NCBI GenBank assembly: GCA_046351595.1
Contig: JAXLYE010000007.1
Location: forward strand, 620,001 to 684,000
From: JAXLYE01 sp046351595
Lineage (GTDB): Bacteria > Myxococcota_A > Polyangia > Palsa-1104 > JAEUJZ01
DNA: 64,000 nt
Direction: 5' to 3'
How positions within the stretch are numbered: position 1 is the stretch's first letter; every line of letters starts with the position of its first letter. The notes under the pieces are model-generated. The model did not search any database. It was given only the letters and a program-made list of their open reading frames with translations, and was not told the DNA's origin. Position numbers and translations under genes: made by a program. Below, in pieces: positions 24,776 through 34,731 of the stretch.

Positions 24776-27700
24776 ATGCTTGAGAACCTGGTCCGCTTCT
24801 CGGTGCGGCGCCGCGGCATCGTGCTGATCCTGGCGGCGATCGTCGCGGTGATCGCGGCGGCGACGCTTGGCAAGCTCTCGATCGACGCGGTGCCCGACGT
24901 CACCAACGTGCAGGTCTCGGTGCTGACGTCGGCGCCCGGCCTGTCGCCGGCCGAGGTCGAGCAGTACATCACCTACCCGGTCGAGACGGCGATGAACGGC
25001 CTGCCCGACGTCGTCGAGATCCGCTCGGTCAGCCGCACCGCGGTCTCGGCGGTGACCATCATCTTCAAGGACCACGTCAACGTCTGGTTCGCGCGCCAGC
25101 TGGTGACCGAGCGCATGAAGCTCGCCGAGGTCGACATCCCGCCCGAGTACGGCCACCCCGAGCTCGCGCCGGTGTCGACCGGCCTGGGCGAGATCTACGA
25201 GTTCTACCTGGAGTCCACCGACGGCAAGCACAGCCCGATGGAGCTGCGCACGCTGCTCGACTGGGTGGTCGCCTACAAGCTGCGCTCGGTGCCCGGCGTC
25301 ATCGAGGTGAACGCCATGGGCGGCGAGTCCAAGCAGTACCAGGTCGTCGTCAACCCCAAGCAGCTGGCGTCCTACCACCTGTCGATCAGCAAGGTCTACG
25401 ACGTGCTGCGCCGCAACAACGGCAACATCGGCGGCGGCTACATCGAAAAGAACCGCGAGGCCTTCGTCATCCGCGGCGAGGCGCAGTACCGCGACTCCAG
25501 GACATCGGCAACACCGTCGTCACCACCGACGCCGACGGCACGCCGGTGCTGCTCAAGCAGCTCGCCACCGTGAAGCTCGGGCCGGCGCTGCGCTTCGGCG
25601 TCGTCACCAAGCACGGCAAGGGCGAGATCGTCGCCGGCACGGTGATGATGCTGATCGGCCAGAACTCGCGCCAGGTCGTCGAGAGCGTGAAGAAGCGGCT
25701 GGCCGAGATCCAGAAGGACGACCTGCCCGCGGGCGTGCGCATCTCGAGCTACTACGACCGCGCCGAGTTCATCAACCGCATGCTCAAGACCGTCTTCGTC
25801 AACCTCGGCGAGGGCGCGGCGCTGGTGGCGCTGATCCTGTTCCTGACGCTGGGCACGCTGCGCGGCTCGCTGATCGCGGCGCTGGCGATCCCCTTGTCGA
25901 TGGGCGTGGCGGTGATCGGCATGGTGCAGCTCGAGGTCACCGGCAACCTGATGTCGCTCGGCGCCATCGACTTCGGCCTGCTCGTCGACGGGGCCATCGT
26001 CATGCTCGAGGGCGGCGTGGTGGCGCTGGCGGCGGAGATGCACCGGAGAAAAGATCACGGACCCATCGACGTACCGAGCGTGCTCGCCGAGTCCATGGCG
26101 CGCTCGGCGCGGGCCGTGACCTTCGCGGTCGCGATCATCATGCTCGTCTACCTGCCGCTCATGGCGCTGGAGGGCGTCGAGGGCCGCATGTTCAAGCCGA
26201 TGGCGGTCACGGTGGCGCTGGCGCTCGGCGGCGCGCTGATCTTCACGCTGACCGTGTTCCCGGCGCTGGCCTCGTACCTGCTGAAGCCGCCCAAGCACGA
26301 TCCGCACGGCGCGACCGGCGTGTGGGGCTGGCTGACCACGCGCTACGGCCGCGTGCTCGACGGCGCGATCGCCAGGCCGCTGCGCGTCGGCGGCGTCGTG
26401 GTCGGGCTGCTGGTCGTGACCGGCCTGCTCGGCGCGACGCTCGGCGCCGAGTTCCTGCCGCGCCTTGAGGAAGGCGAGCTGTCGCTGGACATCAAGCGCC
26501 TGCCGTCGATCTCGATCACCGAGGCGCAGCGCCTGGGCGGCCAGGTCGAGCAGGTGCTGGCGCGCTTCCCCGAGGTCAAGTCCATCGTCACCCGCACCGG
26601 CCGCGCCGAGGTCGCCACCGATCCGGTCGGCCCCGACGAAACCGAGGTCATGGTCAAGCTGGCTGAGAAGACCGAGTGGAAGTCCGCGCACGACCTCGAC
26701 ACGCTCGGCGAGAAGATCAAGGAGGCGATCGAGACCAACGTGCCCGCGACCTTCGTCTCGGTGTCGCAGCCGATCGAAGATCGCGTGAACCAGCTGTTGG
26801 CCGGCTCGCGCGCCGACGTCGTGGTCAAGGTCTTCGGCACGGATCTGACCGTCTCCAAGGGCCTCGCCGACCGCATCGGGGCGATCATGCGCGAGGTGCC
26901 CGGCACCGGCGATCTGCGCGTGCAGCGTGTGCTCGGGCTGCCGCTGCTCAACGTCAAGATCGACCGCCTGCGCCTGGCGCGCTACGGCATCCCGGCCGAG
27001 GAGGTCCTGGCCGTGGTCGAGGCCTCGCGCGTCGGGCGCAGCGCCGGCAAGGTCTTCGAGGGGCCGCGGCGCTTCGATCTGGCGCTGCTCTTGCCGCCGG
27101 CTCAGCTCACGCCCGAGTCGTTCGGCGAGCTCCTGGTCGGCACCGAGGACGGGCAGCTGGTGCCGCTGGCGCAGGTCGCCGAGCTGCGCGAGACCGAGGG
27201 ACCGGCGGTCATCAACCGCGAGGGCCTGGAGCGCCGCGTCATGGTCGAGGCCAACATCCGCGGCCGCGACCTCGTCAGCTACATCAACGACGCCCGCGCC
27301 CGCGTCGAGGCGCAGGTCAAGGTGCCGAGCGGCTACCGCCTGGAGTGGGGCGGCCAGTTCGAGAACTTCACCCGCGCCAAGAACCGCCTGATGCTGGTCG
27401 TGCCGATGGCGCTGGCGATCATCTTCGGCATGCTGTTCCTGATGTTCGGCGACGCGCGCTACGCCATCGCGGTGTTCGCGTGCGTGCCGCTCGGCCTCGT
27501 CGGCGGCATCGCGTCGCTGAAGCTGCGCGGCCTGTCGTTCTCGATCCCGGCGGCGGTGGGCTTCATCGCGCTGTGCGGCGTGGCGGTGCTAAACGGCGTG
27601 GTCATGGCCTCGGACCTCAAGCGCCGCCTGGCCGAGGGCGAAGATCTGGAAGCGGCGCTGCGGCGGAGCTCGGGCGGCGCGCTGCGCCCGATCATGACGA

Positions 27701-27990
27701 CGGCGCTGGTCGCGGCGATCGGCTTTTTGCCGATGGCGATCTCGACGCGCGCCGGCGCCGAGGTGCAGCGGCCGCTGGCGACGGTGGTCATCGGCGGCAT
27801 CCTGTCCTCGACGCTGCTGATGCTGGTGGTGCTGCCGATCCTGTTGCGGCTGCTGCTGCGCGGCGAGAAGGGGCCGGCTGCTCCCGTCGCGACGCCGCCG
27901 AGTGAGGTCGAGCCCACGCACGCGGCCGGCGCGCCGGACTCGCACGGCATCGGACCGGCGGCGGTCTCAAGCGGCCCGACCGCGCCCTGA
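24776..27990 (+). pseudogene. CusA/CzcA heavy-metal RND efflux pump, frameshifted
   Basis: Together the two frames give a pump of about 1070 residues, the family's length. Frame A (24776 on) carries the first span and periplasmic domain and runs correctly to EAQYRD at 25495; then it reads nonsense to 25573. The other frame continues the homology with DIGNTVVTTDADGTPVLL and on to 27990. Restoring one C near 25495 (GAC-CTC-CAG) joins them, so a single-base deletion is the likely cause. The second part has the twelve-span pattern and the family's LGEGAALVALILFLTLG, SLGAIDFGLLVDGAIVMLEG (proton relay Asp and Glu) and FIALCGVAVLNGVVM motifs. Everything after the shift is intact, so the mutation is recent or a sequencing error. 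The gene follows the adaptor by 48 bp. Confidence 0.88.
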
Positions 27991-27992
27991 CC

Positions 27993-28035
27993 GCGGCGCG
28001 CGCCAGGTGCAAGCAGGTTGCATCTGGCGCGCCGC
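27993..28035. terminator. Hairpin between convergent RND and MFS genes
   Basis: GCGCGCCAGGTGCAA at about 27999-28013 pairs with TTGCATCTGGCGCGC at about 28018-28032, one mismatch (a G-T pair), with a five-base loop. It lies between the stop at 27990 and the stop of the opposite gene at 28059, the place for a bidirectional terminator. No T run follows on either side. Confidence 0.65.
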
Positions 28036-28058
28036 TTCGAATCCTCCAAAATACCCCC

Positions 28059-29297
28059 TCAGCGGGCGATCGTCTCGGTCTCTTCCAGCGACCGGCCGCT
28101 CGTCTCGGGCAGCGCGACCAGGATCAGGACCAGCGCCAAGAGCAGCGAGATCGCGGTCAGCGAGACCGCGGTGCCCCAGCCCAGCCGCTCGGCCAGCTGC
28201 CCGACCACGAACGGCGAGGCCACGGCCGCCATGCGCCCGAGCAGGTTGTTGGCCCAGCCGTAGGCGTCGCTGCGGATCGCGGTCGGGAACAGCTCGGTGG
28301 TGAAGGCGTGCAGCACCGGCAGCGTCGCCATGGTGCCGAGGATGCCGAGCGTCAGGCCGGCGGTGAGCGCCCAGCGCGAGTGCAGCGAGTAGGCCGCGTA
28401 CACGCCGGCCGCGGCAAGCGTGAAGATCAGCGCGGCGCCGGTGCGGCGGCCGACCCGATCCAGGAGCTTGCCGGCGAAGAACACCAGCGGCATCGACAGC
28501 GCCGCCGCGATCGTGGTGCTCAGGCCGACCTGGGGCACGGTCAGGCCGCGCTCGGCCAGCGCGAACTCCTTCCAGAACAGGAACGCGCTCTGGGTGCAGA
28601 AGAAGGTCAGGCCCCAGATGCAAGCAAGCTGCAACAGGCGCTTGCGGTACTGCGAGTCCAATAGGTGCGTCACCGGCAGCAGGGAAGGGCGCTCGCCGCG
28701 CGCCTGGCGCTCCTTGAGGATCGCCGCGAAGCGCGAGGTCTCGGCGAGGTTGCGGCGCAGGAACGCGACCAGGAGCAGCGGCACGCCGCCGACGAAGTAG
28801 ACGCTGCGCCAGCCAAGGCGCGTGTGCACAAGCGCCGGCACCACCGCGGCGCAGACCACGGCGCCGACGCCGGCGCAGGCCTGGATGACGCCGATCACGG
28901 TGCCGCGGCGCTCGGCCGGGTACTCCTCGGCGGCGTAGACCATGGCCACCGCGAGCTCGGTCATCTGGAACATGCGCGCCAAGAGCTGCGCGGCGCAGAA
29001 CAGAAAGACGTTGGGGGCCAGGCCGGTGAGGATCGACGTCAGCGTGTAGCCGAAGATGGTCAGGGCCATGACGCGGCGCCGGCCCCAGACGTCGGCGTAG
29101 CGGATGAGGAAGTACGACAGGATCATGCCGACGTTGATCAGGCCGATCAGCAGGCCGCCGTGTGCGACGGACAGGCCCATCTCGGCGCGGACCTCGGGCA
29201 AAAGCTGTCCCAGGGCCATGAAGTCGAAGCCCTCGAAGAACGAGGCCACCGACAGGAACGCGAAGAGCCGACGGTGATACGGGCTGAGGGGGGTCAC
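28059..29297 (-). CDS. MFS transporter (AAHS/metabolite:H+ symporter type)
   Basis: A 412-residue membrane protein with twelve hydrophobic spans and a GTG start at 29297. MFS motifs are present: RYADVWGRRRVM near residue 65 (loop 2-3) and GKLLDRVGRRTGA near residue 280 (loop 8-9). The first span FEGFDFMALGQLLP has the FDxxD/E-like pattern of the aromatic acid and metabolite symporter families. The C-terminal part has LPETSGRSLEE, the sugar-porter-like ending. The substrate is not clear; organic acids are likely. It is divergent from the S1P-lyase-like gene, 144 bp away, so the two may share a control region. Confidence 0.88.
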   Translation of the reverse strand: MTPLSPYHRRLFAFLSVASFFEGFDFMALGQLLPEVRAEMGLSVAHGGLLIGLINVGMILSYFLIRYADVWGRRRVMALTIFGYTLTSILTGLAPNVFLFCAAQLLARMFQMTELAVAMVYAAEEYPAERRGTVIGVIQACAGVGAVVCAAVVPALVHTRLGWRSVYFVGGVPLLLVAFLRRNLAETSRFAAILKERQARGERPSLLPVTHLLDSQYRKRLLQLACIWGLTFFCTQSAFLFWKEFALAERGLTVPQVGLSTTIAAALSMPLVFFAGKLLDRVGRRTGAALIFTLAAAGVYAAYSLHSRWALTAGLTLGILGTMATLPVLHAFTTELFPTAIRSDAYGWANNLLGRMAAVASPFVVGQLAERLGWGTAVSLTAISLLLALVLILVALPETSGRSLEETETIAR

Positions 29298-29441
29298 TGG
29301 ATCATCCTAAAGCGCAACGGCCCGCAGCGGCCGATCTTCTGCCCCGTGCGGGTCCCCGTGCGGGGCTCGGGCGGGTCCCCGGGCCGGTGCCGGCGCTGCG
29401 CCCGCCTTTACCGCGTAGCGCCGGTTCGATACGCTGCGACC

Positions 29442-30857
29442 ATGAGCGAAGAGGCGGCTTCGGTTACCGGATCTGTAGACGCGGGAGGCGCGGTGGGCGC
29501 GGCGTCCCCGACGAGCCAGAGCGCGCAGGCGCCGGGGCGCGTGACGCTGCCCCGGCACGGCACCGCGCCCGACGAGGTGCTGCGCCGCCTCGGCGAGCTG
29601 CGGCAGCGCGACGCCAAGTGGCACGAGGGGCGGGTGTTCAGCCTCGTCTACCACGCGGGCGACGAGCACACCGAGCTCTTGAAGCAGGCGTACGGCCTGT
29701 TCTTGTCGGAGAACGCGCTGAACCCGATGGCGTTCCCGAGCCTTGCGCGGATGGAGAACGAGGTCGTGTCCATGGCCGCGGGCCTGCTCAACGGCGACGC
29801 CGAGGCGTGCGGCACCCTGACCTCGGGCGGCTCCGAGAGCCTGCTGATGGCGTGCAAGACCTACCGCGATCGCGCGCGCGCCGAGCGACCCGCCGTGACG
29901 CAGCCCGAGATGATCGTGCCGGCGACGGTGCACCCGGCGCTCTTGAAGGCGGCGCACTACCTGTCCGTGAAGCCGGTGGTGGCGCCGGTCGGTCCCGACT
30001 TCCGCGTCGACGTGGCGGCGGTGCGCGAGCGGATCACGCCGAGCACCATCTTCCTCGTCGGCTCGGCGCCGCCCTATCCGCACGGCGTGATCGATCCGAT
30101 CGAGGAGCTGGGTGAGCTGGCGCAGGCGCACGGGCTGGGCCTGCACGTCGACGCCTGCGTCGGCGGCTTCATGCTGCCGTTCGTCGAGCGGCTGGGCTAC
30201 AAGGTGCCGCGCTTCGACTTCCGCGTGCCGGGCGTGACGTCGATCTCGGCGGACGTGCACAAGTACGGCTACGCGGCCAAGGGCGTCTCGACGATCCTTT
30301 ACCGCAACAAGGAGCTGCGGAAGCACCAGTTCTTCGCCTACACCGACTGGCCGGGCGGGCTGTTCGTGTCGACGACCATGCAGGGCACGCGGCCGGGCGG
30401 CGCGATCGCGGCGGCGTGGGCCTGCCTGAACGCGCTCGGCGAGGACGGCTACCTGCGCCTGTGCCGCGGCGTCATGGAGACCACGCGCGCGCTCATCACC
30501 GGCATCTCGGCGATCCCGGGTCTGCGCGTGCTCGGCGACCCGACGATGAGCGTCTTCGCTTTTGCCGCCGACGGCGTCGATCTGTTCGCGATCGCCGACG
30601 GCATGGAGGCGCGCGGCTGGCACATGGATCGGCAGCAGCAGCCGTCGTCGATCCACCTGATGATCACGCCCGCGCACGCGACGATCGTCGAGCCGTACCT
30701 GCGCGACCTGCGCGAGGTGACGCTCTATGTCGCGGCGCACCCGGAGCTCTCGGCCGAGGGCAACGCCGCGATGTACGGGATGCTGGCGCAGGTGCCGGAG
30801 CGGGCGATGGTGCGCGACTTCATCGTCCAGCTGTTCGACAACATGTACCGCGGCTGA
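29442..30857 (+). CDS. Sphingosine-1-phosphate lyase-like PLP decarboxylase
   Basis: A 471-residue fold-type I PLP enzyme; ATG 29442 is used because 230 upstream residues in the same frame are antisense to the MFS gene. Residues 1-45 are low complexity. Family motifs follow: NPMAFPSLARMENEVV near residue 88, GTLTSGGSESLLMA (cofactor phosphate and ring) near residue 125, HVDACVGG near residue 235, and the Schiff-base lysine in SADVHKYGYAAKGVS near residue 268. The DxHKYG-xxxKG arrangement with a lyase-type C-lobe matches sphingosine-1-phosphate lyase rather than glutamate or DOPA decarboxylases. It would split S1P into a fatty aldehyde and phosphoethanolamine. It lacks the N-terminal membrane span of eukaryotic enzymes, as do bacterial ones. 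A ceramidase-like gene (11745) fits. The PF10118 gene follows 46 bp on. Confidence 0.85.
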   Translation: MSEEAASVTGSVDAGGAVGAASPTSQSAQAPGRVTLPRHGTAPDEVLRRLGELRQRDAKWHEGRVFSLVYHAGDEHTELLKQAYGLFLSENALNPMAFPSLARMENEVVSMAAGLLNGDAEACGTLTSGGSESLLMACKTYRDRARAERPAVTQPEMIVPATVHPALLKAAHYLSVKPVVAPVGPDFRVDVAAVRERITPSTIFLVGSAPPYPHGVIDPIEELGELAQAHGLGLHVDACVGGFMLPFVERLGYKVPRFDFRVPGVTSISADVHKYGYAAKGVSTILYRNKELRKHQFFAYTDWPGGLFVSTTMQGTRPGGAIAAAWACLNALGEDGYLRLCRGVMETTRALITGISAIPGLRVLGDPTMSVFAFAADGVDLFAIADGMEARGWHMDRQQQPSSIHLMITPAHATIVEPYLRDLREVTLYVAAHPELSAEGNAAMYGMLAQVPERAMVRDFIVQLFDNMYRG

Positions 30858-30903
30858 TGCGACGCTGAGACAGGCGGCGCGCGCCGCGGCGAGGAGGAGC
30901 GCG

Positions 30904-31797
30904 ATGGCTGAAGGGTCCGCGACGGAAGCGACGGAGGTCGGCGAGCGGCGCAGGCGCGAGAGCGTGCGCGAAGGTACGCGGCCGATCAGACCGCGCACGC
31001 TGCGCACGGTGCTCGCCGAGCAGGGCATCCCGCGCCACTGGCTCGGCGGCAACGGCGTGGCGACGGCGCTGGCCAACGGCGTGAACCTCTTGTTCCCGGC
31101 CGGCGAGCGCTTCTTCGTGCGCAGCGTGCGCCGCTACCTGCCGCAGCTCACCGACGAGACGCTGATCGCGCAGGTGCAGGGCTTCGGCGGTCAGGAGGGC
31201 CGCCACGCCCAGGCCCACGAGCGCTTCTTCGACGTCATGCGCAGCCAGGGCTACGAGCTCGGGCGCTTCCTCAAGGTGTACGACTTCGTCAGCTACAAGG
31301 TCATCGAGCCGCTGAACCCGGCGCTGCTGCGCCTGGCCGCGACGGCGGCGTGCGAGCACTTCACCGCGATCATGGCCGAGGGCGCGCTGCGCTACCCGAT
31401 CCTCGATGGCGCGCACCCGGCGATGCAGGAGCTGTTGCGCTGGCACGCGGCCGAGGAGATCGAGCACAAGGCCGTGGCCTTCGACGTGCTGCAAGCGGTC
31501 GACCCGAGCTATGCGGTGCGGGTCGCGGGGCTGGCGATGGCGGCGTCGATGCTCGGCGCGTTCTGGCTGGCGGCGACGGCGATGCTGCTGTGGCAGGACC
31601 ACCGCGCCGGGGTGCTGGACCTGGGCGGCGATCTGCGGCGCATGCGCGAGTGGCGCCGGGCCAACGGCCGCCGCGGCGTCTTGCGCGAGGTCTTCGCGCA
31701 CGGCATCCGCGAGTACCTGCGCCGCGACTTCCACCCGAGCCAGAGCGGCAGCGACCCGCTGGCCGAGTCGTACCTGCGCAGCGCCGGCATCCTGTAG
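30904..31797 (+). CDS. Predicted metal-dependent hydrolase, PF10118 family
   Basis: A 297-residue protein with a GGAGGAG site before ATG 30904. It is mostly helical, with repeated metal-ligand-like residues typical of this family: GFGGQEGRHAQAH near residue 97, AACEHFTAIMAEG near residue 148, and HAAEEIEHKAVAFD near residue 181, which look like the E..H pairs of a di-iron helical bundle. One hydrophobic span is seen near residues 205-225. The family's role is not established; several members sit near fatty acid or lipid genes. Here it follows an S1P-lyase-like gene and precedes an SDR, so a lipid-modifying step is plausible but not shown. Confidence 0.82.
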   Translation: MAEGSATEATEVGERRRRESVREGTRPIRPRTLRTVLAEQGIPRHWLGGNGVATALANGVNLLFPAGERFFVRSVRRYLPQLTDETLIAQVQGFGGQEGRHAQAHERFFDVMRSQGYELGRFLKVYDFVSYKVIEPLNPALLRLAATAACEHFTAIMAEGALRYPILDGAHPAMQELLRWHAAEEIEHKAVAFDVLQAVDPSYAVRVAGLAMAASMLGAFWLAATAMLLWQDHRAGVLDLGGDLRRMREWRRANGRRGVLREVFAHGIREYLRRDFHPSQSGSDPLAESYLRSAGIL

Positions 31798-31897
31798 CCC
31801 CCGGCCTCGGCCCAAGTCCTGGTCCTTACCAGAAACCGCCGCCGCCCCTTCTTCGCCGATCCACGGGCCGCCCACCGGCCCCGCAACGAGGAGACCC

Positions 31898-32779
31898 ATG
31901 GACATCCGCCTTCCTGACGTCAGCGGGCGCGTCGCGCTCGTCACCGGTGCGGCCAGCGGCATCGGCCGCTCGACGGCGCTGCTCATGGCCGAGCGCGGCG
32001 CCAGCCTGATCGTGTGCGACCGCGACGAGGCGCGGCTGCGCGAGGTCGAAACCGAGATCAACCGCCGCTCGCGCTGCGTCCTGGCCCGCCGCGTCGACGT
32101 CGCCAGCCGCGAGGAGTTCAGCCGCTTCGCCGACGAGGTCCACGGCCTGGTGCCGGCGATCGACGTGCTCGTGAACAACGCCGGCGTCGGGCTGTCGGGC
32201 GGGCTCTTGCACACGACGCTCGATGACTGGCAGTGGGTGCTGTCGGTGAACCTGGGCGGCGTGATCCACGGCTGCCACTTCTTCGTACCCAGGATGGTTG
32301 CGCGCGGGCGGGGCGGCTACGTCGTCAACGTCTCGTCGGCCTACGGCTTCTTCGGCGGCCGCGACGCCATGGGCTATGTCACCAGCAAGTTCGCGGTGTT
32401 CGGCCTGACGCAGTCGCTGCGCGAGGAGCTGCGGCCGCACGGCATCGGCGTCTCGGTCATCTGCCCCGGCGTCATCGCCACCGACATCATGCGCACCGGG
32501 CGCATGCGCAGCGCCGCAGCGGTGACCGGCTTCGAGCCGCACCCCGACAAGGTCGCCGAGGACGAGGCCCTGCGCGAGCGGGCGGTGCGCGCCTGGAAGA
32601 GGCGCGGCTACAGCCCCGACAAGGTCGCGCGGGCGATCCTCGACGGCATGGCCGGCGGCCGCGGCGTGGTGCCGGTAGCGCCCGAGGCGTGGATCCTGTA
32701 CCTGCTGACGCGGCTGCACTCGCCGCTCGCGCACCGCCTCGGCGACGCGATCGAGAAGCTCACCGGGGTGCGCGGTTAG
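31898..32779 (+). CDS. Short-chain dehydrogenase/reductase
   Basis: A 293-residue classical SDR. The NAD(P)-binding motif TGAASGIG is near residues 17-24, NNAG near residue 92, the catalytic Ser in VVNVSSAYG near residue 142, and the YxxxK pair as YVTSK near residue 159. A C-terminal extension of about 50 residues follows the core, with the RRGYSPDKVA segment. SDRs of this group reduce ketones or oxidise alcohols on lipid or polyketide substrates. The upstream genes (S1P-lyase-like, PF10118) suggest a lipid pathway, with fatty aldehyde or keto lipid as a possible substrate; this is inference from position. The start ATG at 31898 follows CGAGGAGACC. Confidence 0.92.
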   Translation: MDIRLPDVSGRVALVTGAASGIGRSTALLMAERGASLIVCDRDEARLREVETEINRRSRCVLARRVDVASREEFSRFADEVHGLVPAIDVLVNNAGVGLSGGLLHTTLDDWQWVLSVNLGGVIHGCHFFVPRMVARGRGGYVVNVSSAYGFFGGRDAMGYVTSKFAVFGLTQSLREELRPHGIGVSVICPGVIATDIMRTGRMRSAAAVTGFEPHPDKVAEDEALRERAVRAWKRRGYSPDKVARAILDGMAGGRGVVPVAPEAWILYLLTRLHSPLAHRLGDAIEKLTGVRG

Positions 32780-32933
32780 CCGCGCGGATCCCGGCCGGAA
32801 TTTCTGGCTAAAGATCCTGGTCCGCTCCGTCGGCGAGCCGGCCGCGGGTCGGCTCAGGGACGAGGCCGCACCGTCGGGCGGAAGAATTCGGCGCGGTGCT
32901 GTGCGATAATCCAAAACAAGGATTTTCGTTCTG

Positions 32934-34571
32934 ATGCTCCGCCGCCTCGCCCGCTGGTCGTCGCTCAACCTGCTCATGCTATCGGGGGTTACGGTCCTGG
33001 GACTCACGCTGCCGGACCGGCCCGCGACGGCTGCGGGCAAGAACGCGGCGGCCAAGGCGACGAAGAAGGCGGACCCGCAGGCCGACGCCCTGGCCCAGGG
33101 CGAGCAGGCGCTCAAGGACAAGGACTTCGACGGCGCGCTGCGCATCTTCCGCGACGCGTACCGCGCCGATCCGAGCCCGCGGCTCTTGTACCACCTGGGG
33201 ACGGTCGCGGCGGCGCGCGGCCAGTCCGTCGAGGCGCGCGATCTCCTGCGCCGCTTCCTCGCCGACCCCAACGTCGAGCCGGCCGATCCGCTGCGCACCG
33301 AGGCGCAGAAGCTGCTCGACGGGCTGCCGGTGCAGCCCGCGGGCGAGGTCATGGTCAACGCGCCGCGCGGCGCCTTCATCGAGGCGGACGGTCGCCTGCT
33401 CGGGGCCGCGCCGCTGTCGCTGCCGCTGCTCCTGCCGGCGGGCGCGCACCAGATCGCGGTGCAGCAGGGCAAGTGGCGCGGCACCTCGGACGCCAAGGTG
33501 CCGACCGGGCGCCAGCTCGAGGTTCGGTTCAAGTCGGGCGCCGACGTGGCGGTGGTGACGCTGCCGCCCGGCGTGCTGCTGCTCGACGAGGCGCCGGACG
33601 CCGCGAGCGCCGTGCCGCTGAACCAGGCGGTCGAGGCCGCGCTCAAGCGCGAGAACTACGCGACGGTGCCGCGCGCGACGGCGCTGACCTACGGCGCCGA
33701 CCTCGCGGGCTGCCTGCAGCAGGCGTCCTGTCAGCAGAAGCTGGCGGCGCGGTTCGAGGCGGATCTGGTGCTGCAGCTCAAGACCCGCCGCGACGGCGCC
33801 GGTCCCGCGGCCCACTGGACGCTCAGCCTGCAGCTGCTCGACGTCGAGAGCGGCGTCAGCGCCGGCGAGCAGCGCGCGACCTGCGACAGCTGCACCACCG
33901 AGCAGGCGGCGCGCAAGCTCGGCGAGATCACGAACACGCTGATCCGCGCCGCGACGAGCCGCGCCCGCGCCGTGGTCGAGGTGACGACCGAGCCGAGCGG
34001 CGCCGAGGTGCTGCTCTCGGGCCGGCTGCTCGGCAAGGCGCCGGTCAAGAAGGAGGTCCTGGCCGGCCGCTACTCGCTCGAGGTCCGCCTCGCCGGGCAC
34101 GCGCCGAAGCTGGACACCGTCGAGATCGAGGGCGGCAAGCCGCTGCGCCTCAGCGTCAACCTGGAGGCCGACGGCAGCGAGCCCTCGCCGGTGCGCGCGG
34201 TCGAGCCGCTGGTGGCCGAGAAGCCGCGGCGGCCGGTGTGGCGCCTGGCCACCGGCGGCGTGCTGCTCGGGGCCGGCGTGCTGATGAGCGGCTTCGGCAT
34301 CGGCGCGCTGGTCGCCACCGGCCAGTGCGCGGATCTGTCGACACCGGATCCGCTGAGCGGCTGCCCCAACGGCCGCTTCGACAGCAGCCTGCAGAACCTC
34401 GGCATCGGCCTTACCACCGTCGGCGTCCTGGCTGCGGTCGGCGGCGCGGTGCTGATCGCGCTGCCGCCCGGCAAGCCCGCGACCCGGCCGGGAAGCAAGT
34501 CCGCGGCGCTGGGGCTGGGCCTGCGCGGCCACGTCGGCGGCGCGGCGCTGTCGCTGTCCGGCGTATTCTAG
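32934..34571 (+). CDS. Periplasmic PEGA-domain protein with N-terminal tetratricopeptide-like region
   Basis: A 545-residue protein with an N-terminal signal (to about residue 34) followed by a TPR-like segment (ALKDKDFDGALRIFRDAYRA, near residues 60-80) and a beta domain with VNAPRGAFIEADGRLLGAAP. A PEGA motif region follows near residues 343-395 (EVTTEPSGAEVLLSGRLLGK, then RYSLEVRLAGHAPK). Two spans near residues 442-465 and 490-512 may anchor it. Myxobacterial PEGA proteins of this shape are thought to act in the envelope. Upstream, an extended -10-like TGCGATAAT is at 32902-32910, a likely promoter. Exact role unknown. Confidence 0.78.
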   Translation: MLRRLARWSSLNLLMLSGVTVLGLTLPDRPATAAGKNAAAKATKKADPQADALAQGEQALKDKDFDGALRIFRDAYRADPSPRLLYHLGTVAAARGQSVEARDLLRRFLADPNVEPADPLRTEAQKLLDGLPVQPAGEVMVNAPRGAFIEADGRLLGAAPLSLPLLLPAGAHQIAVQQGKWRGTSDAKVPTGRQLEVRFKSGADVAVVTLPPGVLLLDEAPDAASAVPLNQAVEAALKRENYATVPRATALTYGADLAGCLQQASCQQKLAARFEADLVLQLKTRRDGAGPAAHWTLSLQLLDVESGVSAGEQRATCDSCTTEQAARKLGEITNTLIRAATSRARAVVEVTTEPSGAEVLLSGRLLGKAPVKKEVLAGRYSLEVRLAGHAPKLDTVEIEGGKPLRLSVNLEADGSEPSPVRAVEPLVAEKPRRPVWRLATGGVLLGAGVLMSGFGIGALVATGQCADLSTPDPLSGCPNGRFDSSLQNLGIGLTTVGVLAAVGGAVLIALPPGKPATRPGSKSAALGLGLRGHVGGAALSLSGVF

Positions 34572-34731
34572 GGCGACGCTGCGGCTCGAGCCCGTGCGGG
34601 CCTCGTCGCCCCGGGCACGGCCTTGCGGTCGCGCGCAACCCCTGTGCGCCCGCGCCCCTGCAGAAGTTTTTTCTGCGTCAGGGCGCTCTGTAGATAATCT
34701 CTTGTCCCTACGCTTAGCAAAGGAGGAACCG

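Noticed and set aside
28030..28060. CTTCGAATCCTCC, resembling a tRNA T-arm
   Set aside because: No acceptor stem, D-arm or anticodon arm can be folded around it.
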